Source: Anastatus disparis | Taxonomy: Eukaryota > Arthropoda > Insecta > Hymenoptera > Eupelmidae | Direction of reading: 5' to 3' | Length of the DNA: 64,000 bases | Assembly: GCA_017163975.1 (NCBI GenBank) | Contig: JAFFSR010000251.1 | Span: 3,596,001 to 3,660,000 of the forward strand | Shown here: positions 29,601 through 39,783 of the stretch, one piece after another | Layout: every line of letters begins with the position of its first letter | Numbering within the stretch: the first letter of the stretch is position 1 | Notes under the pieces: model-generated | What the model was told of the DNA's origin: nothing | Database searches by the model: none | Seen by the model: only the letters and a program-made list of their open reading frames with translations | Translations under genes and position numbers: made by a program

Positions 29601-31178
29601 ATTTTTACCGAGATTCACGTATATTGATCAACTTCGAGAATTCAGAGGAACTTGTTATTTATTCCATATCAGAACATTTTAACTGTGAAATACTTTGTGT
29701 TTATAGTTTTATATTATTGTGAATTTTTAATTTTTCTTTTTCTGTGCGGTGGATATATTTTATTTTTAGTGAACTTATTTTTTAAAGTGTATTCGAACGT
29801 TTTTTTTTCTGTTTTGAGTTTTACGTTATTTTTTTTTATTGTGTTTTTTCTTCGCAATGTACTGAGAAAAAAATATATTTTTTATATTTGTATCTGCTCC
29901 AAAGATGTGAATTTAAATAAAAATATATTATTTTCTCAGTTTACATTTGTCTATTAAATAAATTTTGATTCGAACTATGAATAACTTTGTATTAATGTCA
30001 TGCTTTACGAAATATTTTTATAAAAATACGAAAAGAAAAATTTCTTTTTAAATTCTTTTTACAATTAATCAAATTACATTGTTTAGATTATTTTAACTTT
30101 TGTTATAGTGGAATATTTTTGGTATTTTAAAATATTTCAGATTTTATACATCATAATTTTTTTCTTAAAATTAACAGTTTAATTGTGAGAACTTTAAACA
30201 TTACATTATTTTGAAATCACTGTTATATCTATATATCATTTGATTATGTATATTGAAACGTATTAGAAAAATTTTCATATTATTTATATTAAACATTTTG
30301 TGTATTTAATTCGCGTTTCAAATTCTTTACTATGAATTTCGATTCTCCGCTTAAATATTTTATTTTCAAGCAATATCAATTTCTCAAGGATATTGACATT
30401 AATGTAAAGGTTATAATAAATAAATTATGTTAAGTGTTTGCGCGATATACTTAAAATAATTTTTTTAATTTTTTCTTTTTTTCTTTTCACACGCGTCGTA
30501 TTTCATAAAAAAAAAGATTTTAATAAATAATGTTATACGATGAGCATTATAATTTTTTATTCATTACAACGAAACTTTATTTATTTATTATTCAACATGA
30601 AAGAATTTACTTTAACTTGTTTGATGTTTATTTTTGTTCGTCTGTGATATGAAATATGTATTATGGTTTCTGTACATGGAATATTTGAAAATAAAATAAC
30701 AAATAAAGTTGTATTTTCATTGTATATTATGTAATATTTTCTATGTTACCAATCCTTGTATCCTACTTCCTATGAACGTTAAAATATGTTATATTTTTTT
30801 AGACTGATATGAGAATATGAGATAGAAATCAATTATCAAATACTGCAAATTAAAATTAGTTGTTGTTAGATTAATAATTTAAAATTATTCAATTTTTTAA
30901 AAAGTGATTTAATGATATTGATTAATTTTAGTATATTTATCAGTTTTAATGTATATTTATATGTTTAATTATTAAAAAAAGATTTTATATTATTTTAAAA
31001 TTATGATCTAAAATATTTTATGAATAATAAAAGAATATTCAATACACATAAGCGAATCAAGAAATTCTAATGGGATGTACTTAAGGCTGGAGAAAATTGT
31101 AGCTCGAAGATTGCAAGTTAAAATATTCGTCATTTTTTGAGGTCATTTAAAAAAATATTTTTCAGGTTTTGTGCATTA

Positions 31179-31179
<1 letters not shown>

Positions 31180-31221
<42 letters not shown>
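31180..31221. repeat. (TA)21 microsatellite
   Basis: A perfect TA dinucleotide run of about 42 bp, with a second TA run about 110 bp to the right. Confidence 0.95.
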
Positions 31222-31224
<3 letters not shown>

Positions 31225-31327
31225 TATAAGAAACCAGAGATAATTTTTTTAATTTTGTCACCAAAGTTTTTAAAATAAAAAATTTTAAACCAACGTAAAT
31301 AATTCATTTGAAGAATTTTTTAAACAT

Positions 31328-31330
<3 letters not shown>

Positions 31331-31360
<30 letters not shown>
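31331..31360. repeat. (TA)15 microsatellite
   Basis: A perfect TA run of 30 bp. The 110 bp between it and the (TA)21 tract is unremarkable AT-rich DNA. Confidence 0.95.
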
Positions 31361-31361
<1 letters not shown>

Positions 31362-31911
31362 TGATCAATCGACGGGAAGTAGAGTATGATTCATCAATAG
31401 AATTCCGTGAAATCGCATCCGGAAATTGAACTCGTGTTCGTACCTGTCGACAATCCTCTTTTAAAAATCTTCTTCTTGTATACCTCACGCACATCTATAC
31501 ACAAGCAGATTATATATAAGAAAAGAAAAAAAAAAGAATGAGAGAGAGAAAGCCAATACATATATAGTACCTGTAAACTATATAGCCCAGGTGCACCTCC
31601 TTCTCTCGCATCAACTTCTATTCAACGTGGGCGAGCTGATCCCCATATACACTTGTATATACATTGTATGTATATATATATATGCATTCAAAAGGTGAGG
31701 CCTCACAAAAAAAAAACTTTTTTGTATTATGTGTATACGTATACACTACTGGTACAGCAGCAGCACGCGCCTTACAAGACAGTTTTGCAGTTTTTTTTTC
31801 TCTCTCTCTTTTAAAAAGTATATTTTTATGTACACGCACGTATTGTTAAAAAGGAGAAATAGAGAGAAGGATGAATTGTTGGAAAATTCGTGCTAGCAGA
31901 TTGTAGGATAG

Positions 31912-32160
31912 GAATTAGGTGTATATGGCTGGGATATTGTAGATATAATACTGGAATATCGTATTGTTCCGATCACGTACGGTATAGCCGGCTCGACGAA
32001 TCTGTCGGTGATGGGTGGTATAGTGGGCTTTATATTTATGACTCTTGTGCGACGCTTGGCTTTTAGTTCAATGAATTCCGGCTTGGTCAAAAGATATTTT
32101 CATTCTATTACGCAGAGTTGTTGGAAAACCGTTAGGAACCTTTTTTTTTCATTGTCATAG
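31912..32160 (+). other. Unexplained 82-codon open stretch with protein-like composition
   Basis: Between an in-frame TAG (31909-31911) and a TAG (32158-32160) the plus strand is open for 82 codons with no start codon near its beginning. Base composition is more balanced than the flanks. The translation includes GWDIVDIILEYRIVP, a hydrophobic segment around GGIVGFIFMTLV and FSSMNSGLVKRYFH. The minus strand over 31893-32090 is also open, in a register sharing the same third codon positions, so composition cannot pick the strand. I do not recognise the product and see no convincing splice acceptor on either strand. It could be a remnant of a gene or transposon, or chance. Confidence 0.25.
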
Positions 32161-32704
32161 TAAATTATATTTTTATTCGTACTATTAGAGTATTTTTTTT
32201 TAAACAGAGTTATTCGTAAATTAACAAATGAATTATTAAATCTTGTTAATATATATATGTATACATATTATATGAATATATATATAAAAATCTAAATTTC
32301 ATAAAATCGATTACTAATAAACCAGTCATACTTTAAAAATAAATTTTACTTTTTAAAGAGTAAAATTTATTTTTAGAGTAGAGTTTTCTAAAACATACAA
32401 AAATATAAAAAATCAATTTTATATTTTTCATTTTTAAATAATTGGTTATAAATAATTTTCAAAAATTCTTTTGATTTTTCGTTTTTATTTTCGAGAATTA
32501 AAATTTAATAATGTTTTTATTAAAATAAACTCGTAAATCCAAATTTGGATAAAGCGTAAAATTTAAAAATATTTTTTAAATCAATATAATGTAATTATTA
32601 TTAATATGTAATATTTGAAATTATTATTTTTTTAATTTTAATAGCATTGAGAATATATTTTAAAAATTTTCTTCATTTCGTTATATGTTATGATCATAAT
32701 CGTG

Positions 32705-32775
32705 TTGGTTTGTCCACATTTAGTGTAAATTGAAAAAAGAAAAATATTGGCTAATCCATATCTAGTGTAAATTGA
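32705..32775. repeat. Short diverged tandem duplication
   Basis: Two copies, 32705-32733 and 32747-32775, both end in TAGTGTAAATTGA. The offset is about 42 bp and the 5' halves are diverged. Confidence 0.5.
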
Positions 32776-33986
32776 CATTCGAAGCAAAATCGAGATTGGT
32801 AAATATGTTCCATAAAATTATCATTTTCTCTCTTGTGGTTGGTTTACTATTTTTTTCCACAAATTATCAAAAATACAAAATTTCATTTTTAATATCGGAA
32901 TAGAATGCGGTAATTTTGATTGAGTGTGGATAAAATAGTATATTTACGATACGAGTGCGCAAAGTGCGGGTACACCTAATGGATAAGAGTATATAGTACA
33001 CTATTATTCCGCTCTCGACAATAAAAATTATAAAAAAATTTTGACACCGCGACTATTTGTCAGACTCAAGACACTACAAGCAGCATAAACAAAATGAATA
33101 AGAAAAAAATATTAACAAAAAGCGTATGTATATATAGGGATAAAGAGTATATATATAAAGAGAAGCAGTAGTAGCACAGCCGTCGTAGTTACTTGAGAAG
33201 TGAGCACGAGTGTCGTATATATATACAGATATATAAAATATACGCTATATACACACATATATGCGCATAACTCGTGGCTCGACGAGTGACTAACGAGGCG
33301 CGATGCGTGCATATATGTATATGTAAAAGTATATAGCGCCAACGACTTTACCACCTGCGCTCAAGAGCTCTCTTTTACTTTTGCACCTTTATATTTATGC
33401 GAAGCAGAAAGAGAGAAAGAGAAGCATATATAGTAGCTAAGATAGGTGCACTCGAGAGAAATAGATGTGCGTATATTTGCAGTAGTTGCAACTACCTTCA
33501 CTCCCTTCTTTTACATATGTCGTTGAAAGTAGAACGTTTCAACGTGCAATTTTAGTATTACGAGTCGAGAGAGAGAAGAAAAAAGTGTTACTAACTACTT
33601 GCCTTCTCTTTTCGAAAAGATTATTTTTAATTAAATATTTTGGGGTTGGAAATAAGTTTTCAATGTTTATTATTTATTAATTTTTTTAATTTATGAAAAT
33701 TTGTTTAAATAGTAGTGATATTATTTAAAAAATGAAAAACATACACTTAATTAACGAATCAAAATATTTTTAGAAATAGAAGCATTTCCATTAGTTAGGA
33801 AATTAACTTTGGTTAGCATTCAAAATTGGTTTAGAATCTATTAGTATTTTAAATAAAATAAAGTAGATGTAACTCAAAAAGGGCTTTTAAAAGTGTAACT
33901 TCGCATAATTATAAGTGGAAGTTGTTAGAAATATTTTATAATTATGTCACTTCCATTTTAATTTGTATTTTAAAGAAAAACACTGA

Positions 33987-34653
33987 CTAGGAGAGTATCA
34001 CAACTCCGGATCACGAATTTTGCTCAAACTTTGGGATAAGTTTTCAAATGTCAAAATATGAAAGGAAACAGAATTTTAGACACCAACGCTCAATATTTCC
34101 CTAGTTATAGGCAGTTAAAGAAAATCACTAAAAAAGTTACTAGATTTTTAAACGTATATAGTTCCTTAGCATTGATAGCTAGAAGTTTGAAACTTTTTTT
34201 AAATGAAAACTGAGCTCAAATCCTTTCAAAATAGTAGTTATAGCATGTCAAAATATTATTTTTTCACAAAGTTATAGCGTGATAAACATTGGACCTGATT
34301 TTTCTTTTTAAAACATTAATTAATAACGAAAGCTGAAATTGGGTCTAATGTTTATCACGCTATAACTTTGTGAAAAAATAATATTTTGACATGCTATAAC
34401 TACTATTTTGAAAGGATTTGAGCTCAGTTTTCATTTAAAAAAAGTTTCAAACTTCTAGCTATCAACTATGCTAAGGAACTATATACGTTTAAAAATCTAG
34501 TAACTTTTTTAGTGATTTTCTTTAACTGCCTATAACTAGGGAAATATTGAGCGTTGGTGTCTAAAATTCTGTTTCCTTTCATATTTTGACATTTGAAAAC
34601 TTATCCCAAAGTTTGAGCAAAATCCGTGATCCGGAGTTGTGATACTCTCCTAG
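33987..34653. mobile_element. Foldback (long terminal inverted repeat) DNA transposon or MITE, 667 bp
   Basis: Seen: the left arm (33987 to about 34296) and right arm (about 34341 to 34653) are near-perfect reverse complements around a loop of roughly 40-45 bp. Reading both arms inward from CTAGGAGAGTATCAC, I count about one substitution and one 3-nt indel over roughly 300 bp, with more differences at the loop edge. Candidate 3-bp target duplications TGA lie at 33984-33986 and 34654-34656. There is no open frame for a transposase, so it is non-autonomous. The arm identity points to a recent insertion, or to arms kept alike by gene conversion. Superfamily is unclear: a 3-bp duplication and the CACTAGG at the right tip hint at a CACTA-like element, but the left tip reads GACTAGG. 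Transcribed within the intron, it would fold into a hairpin of about 300 bp. Confidence 0.9.
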
Positions 34654-35505
34654 TGAGATAAAATACTAACAAATATATTAGCATTTATAATACATTCAAA
34701 ACGCTCATTTTCTGATTTAAAACTGATTTCAATTTCTATTAGAAGTATGGTCTATCAAAAATGCATCCAAATATTTAGCGTTTCTTTTTCTTTATATTTT
34801 TATAGTGTATAAATTATAACAAATTTTTAGATATAATAATAAAACGTTTTATACAAAAATTAAATTAATTCTGTAAACTTACCATAATAAAATTAGTTTG
34901 AAATATAAATTAAAAAAAAAACGTTTACATCTTCTACATTGCTATTAAATAATATTATTGATGAAATTAAAAAATTTGAAATAATAAGTACTAATAAAAC
35001 TAACCACAAAAGCTTAACAGTTTTTAGTTTTTCGTTACGCTCGAACGCACATACCTGTTTTGAATATTACTTTTTATTTATATATTTTTCACATTTCCCT
35101 TCATCTTAAACCTATTGCACCATATATATAGGAGCTTCTTCTAGTTTAGCTTTTCACATCATCCTTTATTTTTTTTTCTTTTTTATTTCTCTAGCAACGC
35201 GTTCACGTCTGGCTTCGCAAAAGAACGAGTTGACGAGAGACGATATTTTATTTGCAAAGTCAAGAAAAGTATTCTGTCTCTCTTATCTTGTGTGCTCAGG
35301 AATTTTTTGAAAGAAAGAAAGTATATTTCGGCGGAAAAATATAAAATAAAAGAGCGAGAGAAAATGATAAAAAGAAAGTGAGTGAGTGGATTCGTGTGCA
35401 TATATATACATATAAAAGCTTCTCTTGTAAGAGTTTGAAGAAGGTACTAGGAGAGCCTAGGTAAAGATGAATTATTTATGAAGCGTACCATTAAAGTAGT
35501 CGCGT

Positions 35506-35517
35506 GGGGGGGGGGGG
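35506..35517. repeat. G12 homopolymer
   Basis: An uninterrupted run of 12 G is rare in this AT-rich setting. It is probably unstable in replication and prone to sequencing error. Confidence 0.9.
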
Positions 35518-35941
35518 TAGGAAAGGGGTATGTTGGAGGTGCGCATAGCAGAGCTTCCTGTTTTAAAATCACTTTTGGTTTCTCTGTGTGCTGAATTGTA
35601 TGTATAGTCTGGATACCCCCCTGTTCCCCTCTTTTATTATTTCGTTGCTCTAACGCCTCATTTACAATCAGGAGTAAGGAAGAGCTTTTTTTTCTTTTAT
35701 TAAAAGAAAAATAATTAAGAACGAGGAAAGCACTAATTTATTGTATATAATTTTTTAGATTTGTGTATTTTTCAGTTTTATCACTGCTTATTTGTTCTTT
35801 ATTTGGTAATAGGAATGCATACAGTAATATAACTTTTTTACGTAGCTTCTCGTGCAGTCCTTTTTTGAATCCAATCAATATTATAAATATTTAACACACT
35901 AAAAAATTATAAAGAAAGAGTACATTTATTAATTTATTTAA

Positions 35942-36216
35942 CCCCTTAACCGTGATGTGGGTGTTGACCACTTAAAGTTAATGTTCGTCATTTCAAAAAT
36001 GCATTCCGAATTTTTTTTCTAGATACGATTTTTTTTAACACAATTATGAAACCGATTATATATTAAAGCAAATCTATACTCTATATCTGATATTTTGTTT
36101 GTAATGTAACGAAATATTCGATATTAGTTGCATAAAACATGTTTAAACATTCCCTCTGGGCGTCAAACACCCAGTGTGCAGGTTACGTAATTTCTTTGAG
36201 ATGTGCAGTTTAAGGG
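35942..36216. mobile_element. piggyBac-like MITE, about 275 bp
   Basis: Seen: the left tip is TTAA|CCCCTTAACCGTG. The right tip, read on the minus strand, is TTAG|CCCTTAAACTGCAC. The shared inverted tip is CCCTTAA, and the target duplication would be TTAA (35938-35941) against a once-mutated CTAA (36217-36220). Inside each end is a palindromic block with GGGTGTT-GAC: 35957-35971 on the left, 36156-36174 on the right. Known: piggyBac-superfamily elements insert at TTAA, begin with CCC and often carry internal GGGTGT...ACACCC palindromes. There is no transposase frame. The tips are short and imperfect and the two internal blocks lie at different distances from the ends, so this is an old copy or a related family. 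Confidence 0.55.
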
Positions 36217-37864
36217 CTAAAACTTTCTGTTTTTAATAAAACATATATTCTGAAATTTATGTAATTTTTATAACCAAGTGAAAATATTTTATATTAACGT
36301 TGTCAACGCTGATATTCTGAATATTTTTCTAAAACTTGCATGAGATACATTTTTAAATTACGAAAACGCATCCTTCATAAGCTTGTCTAATTAAAATATT
36401 TAAAAAAATAAAATAAAGAAGCAAACGCGTAAGCACAAAAGTTATAACATCATAAAATAAGTAAAAATTCTATCAAGCGACTTCTCGCGTAAAATGCACA
36501 CCTAGTAACAAGGAAACGGAGAAAAAGAAAAAAAAAGAAATATAAGATGCAAGGCTTGGAAGAAAACACACAGGAATTACATGCTAACCCGGAACTCGAG
36601 GGCGCGAATTGCAAAATCGCTTGTTTCTTTTGTCTTTAAAGAAGAAAAAAAAGCCGTATACGAGAGTTCAAAGCATATACGTGTGAGAGAGTACACCGCT
36701 GGTGCCTATAAACAAGAATATTTTCGCAAGAGGCGTTAAAATAGTAATGTCCTTTTTTTTTATTGCGTGTTTTGTATGATTGCTTAATTTCCGGATGGTT
36801 TTATTCATTATTGAAAATAAAATTTAACTTGCAAAAAAAAACATTAATTTATGGCTTTTTTTCGTTTGTTTATAAAATTTTTTATGTTTTTTTTTTTCAA
36901 ATTTCTAACTTGAGAAATTTTTAAAAAATATTTTATAGAAATTGTGTTTTTCTTCGTGGTATTATAATTAAATATCATTATACTAATTACCTTCTAAGAT
37001 AATAATGAGAAGTGAAAATGAATATGACACTTTTTTGTCGCAAAATGACGAAAGAATAAAAATAGCAATGTATTCTTTCTTTGAAATTTTTTTTTTTTTA
37101 AATTATTCCTGTTGTAAACGTGGGATTTTGTTATTTGATAAGATCAAAGATTTTAAGAAAAAGATACTCTGTAATTTTTATTCTTTTTATTTTTTTACAA
37201 ATAAGTTACTCATTAAAATCAAATGAATGACAATACTTTGAGTATAAAGAGAAATATTAATGATTGCATAATTAGGACACAATTTCATTTTAAGAGAAAA
37301 AGTTTTGTTTAAAAATAAATCTTATTGTTAATAATTTTCAACTTTTTGTTCTTAAAATTATTTTCTAAAATCTCATTTAAATCTCTTCTTAAAATAGCCA
37401 AAAAGAGTGTATATTATAAGTGGTTGCTCGAGGGAAAGAAAAGAGAAGGAGATAAAATGAAAAAAAGAAATTCGCTTCAAGCAGAGATTTAACAAGTTAC
37501 TCCACATGTTCTTAGACTCTGAACATGTTTTCAACCTTACTTAATTCCCTGTATTTTCAACAATTGTCTAAATCATTAGAAAATTTATAAATTATAGTTT
37601 ATTCTTTTAAACATTAAATAATTTACAATCTGAAAACGCAATATTTATTTAAAATCTAAAAATTGCCCGATTTAATCTGGATTAAACGGCAAATTATTTT
37701 AACGTTAAGCTGCAAAAAAGAAAGAATAAGAAAATACGATTAAATTAAACTTATACAACGTAGCATATATAGCAAGATTTCCAACATACGTATATACGTA
37801 GTACTCGATAATACTAGGAAGGAAAATAGCTGCACAACTGAGTCGCTGGGGAAAATTAGAAATG

Positions 37865-37907
37865 TAATCCTAAGGATCGCGCGCGCGCTCCAGTACTCTT
37901 AGGATTA
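37865..37907. repeat. Small stem-loop with a (GC)n loop
   Basis: A perfect 10-bp inverted repeat, TAATCCTAAG (37865-37874) and CTTAGGATTA (37898-37907), encloses a loop with a GCGCGCGCGC run. It is just left of a GA repeat (about 37911-37927). Confidence 0.5.
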
Positions 37908-38718
37908 TCGAGAGAGAGAGAGAGAGAATACGTACGGTATAAAGTAGTTCTGGATAACATCGGAACTACTGCTACGATTTTATTTCAGATTAGAAACTTT
38001 TGTTACAGTAGCTAAAAATAAGATAGTGCCTTAAAAGTCTTTTTTCTCTCTCTCTCTCTCTTTTCTTTTCTTTGAAAAAAAAGACTAAGAATTGAAGTTA
38101 AATCGATTGTTCGTTGAATGAAACACGGGGCGATTTGAAGATAGAATCGACTGTATATGATATTGTTATTTTTGAGTTTTTTTTTTTTTTTGTTTGAAAC
38201 GATCAATTTTGATATTGATATTGTGCCGTTTTAATAGAAGAGTTTGTAGATGATAATCCAAAAGGAATTGATGCAATGCAATTCCAAATAGAAAATTGTA
38301 ATTTTATGAAGTAATTATAGTTTCCATTAAAATCATATATTTTCTTAAAGAATGATTATTAAAGTCATATTGAAAATTTTATGCACGCTGAGTAAAATCT
38401 CATTTTAAAGCAAGTGAAATCAAGTTGCATTTAGCAAAAGTTCTTGTTTTATGTTTAACAGCGATCTTCATTAAATAAGCATAAAATCTGTTTCCTTAGA
38501 ATCCACTAACCTCAAGTGGATATTGTTTGATTGAAATAAACACTAGCTTTCAGCAGACAATTTGATAAAAATAATTCCTCCAATTTCAAAAATAGATTTT
38601 CTATTGAATTTTAAAAGAGTCAAAATATATAAGGCTCTTTTTGCTTCTAGAAATTTTTTCCAATGTATAAAAAAAATAAAAATATATCGTACAATGAAGT
38701 AGAGATGAATTTGTTTAC

Positions 38719-38831
38719 CTTTGAAAAAGCGGCGGCTCGTGAATTAAAAGATGGAAGTCGTTCTCCGAACAAACTTCCCGATCTCGATGATGCACCGCAC
38801 ATTTAAAACTCCTCGTGCGTTTACCGCTCAT
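38719..38831 (-). CDS. Internal coding exon of the same RHBDL1/3-type rhomboid gene (linker between EF hands and rhomboid domain)
   Basis: Seen: on the minus strand the acceptor CTTTATTTTTTCAG is followed by 113 bp open in only one frame, then the donor TTTCAAAG|GTAAACAAA. The peptide begins MSGKRTRSFKCAVHHRD and ends PPLFQ plus two bases (AG) of a split codon. Those two bases plus the first base (A) of the exon at 1443-1560 give AGA (Arg), so the exons join in frame as ...PPLFQR|MVRMIGDEF.... Known: RHBDL1/3 proteins have a KR-x-x-SF motif just after their EF hands and about 50 residues before the DRK...CPPP block. The joined exons give about 49 residues between these landmarks, as expected. 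The leading Met directly follows the acceptor in phase 0, so it is probably internal rather than the start. The EF-hand exon that should precede it was not found. Confidence 0.87.
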
Positions 38832-39763
38832 CTGAAAAAATAAAGAAATAGAAAAATATTATTTAATAATAATACAAATTTTGTTTCATCAATTTTATTG
38901 TGTTACGTATAAATCACGTAATCAGTAAATTATTTGGAAAAAGAAAAGAATATGGATAAAGGAAAGGATGATTGGCCGCAAAATAATTGGATCTGCAATT
39001 TTTCTTTTATGTACGGCTAAAAATCCAATATAATTCCTTTTAATTAACGGGGAAGAAGAATTTCCTTTGATAAAAAAAATGAAACAATCCTAACTTTTTA
39101 TTTAAAAAAAAAAATAATAATGGATTAAGCTTTGATTATTTAATCTATTTACGCGAAAAATCGAATAAATCTGTAATCTTTGCGATTTTTATATTAAACA
39201 TCTATTATTGATTGTTTGCATTGTTTTTATTTTATTTATTAAACGTAAGTATTTTTTAATTAAAATACTTTTGCTAGTGATCAACAAAAAATATATTAAA
39301 AACAAATTTTCAATTGAAGTAGCATGCTACGTTTATTTAATAAAGTATTGAATTTTCATTATTATCTTATGTTATTTAGTAAATTGATCTAAAAAATATC
39401 TTTTGTAATTTCAGCAAAAAAAATTTCACAATTTCATACATATATAATTTTGAGCATGCAATTATTCTAAAAATTTTGAAAAGCGAGAGCAAAAGATTAG
39501 CTTTATTGACTTAAATATCATCAAGTAGTTTGTAATCGCCTATGGCTTTTAGCGACTCCATGCTACACATTCAGTCCGCTTTGGATATTTGGATCGGGTT
39601 ACTACTAACGCGGTTAAGTAAATGCGCGCGAACGCGAAACAAATTCCCTCGAGGTGTATATATGTGTACACGTAAATACACACTCACACCATTGCACATA
39701 GTGCACAAGTTCTTCCTTCGTATACATATACAAGCTTATAGGTCGGATGCATCCGGTGTGTAG

Positions 39764-39783
39764 ACACACACACACACACACAC
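39764..39783. repeat. (CA)10 microsatellite
   Basis: A CA dinucleotide run of about 20 bp. Confidence 0.9.

Larger units (their letters stand above)
1561..38718 (-). other. Giant intron (about 37.2 kb, phase 2) of the rhomboid gene
   Basis: This intron is bounded by the donor GTAAAC (plus-strand 38713-38718) and the acceptor TTACAG (1561-1566). Its content is AT-rich DNA with homopolymer tracts, purine/pyrimidine runs and TA microsatellites. It carries a foldback element at 33987-34653, a piggyBac-like MITE at 35942-36216 and CpG-rich patches at about 27.86-27.93 and 29.01-29.60 kb. No other exon with convincing splice sites and a coding signature was recognised. The open frames of 60-117 codons spread through it are rich in Phe, Leu, Lys, Ser and Ile runs from T- and A-tracts and look like chance. 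The stretches 1567-5650, 5820-23840, 24000-27850 and 29660-31170 hold nothing I can name. Confidence 0.75.

Noticed and set aside
31448..31500. Possible 53-bp minus-strand micro-exon (acceptor TGTGTATAG, donor GTCGACAG|GTACGA)
   Set aside because: The donor is reasonable, but the acceptor has a poor pyrimidine tract and the peptide does not fit between the rhomboid exons, which already join in frame.
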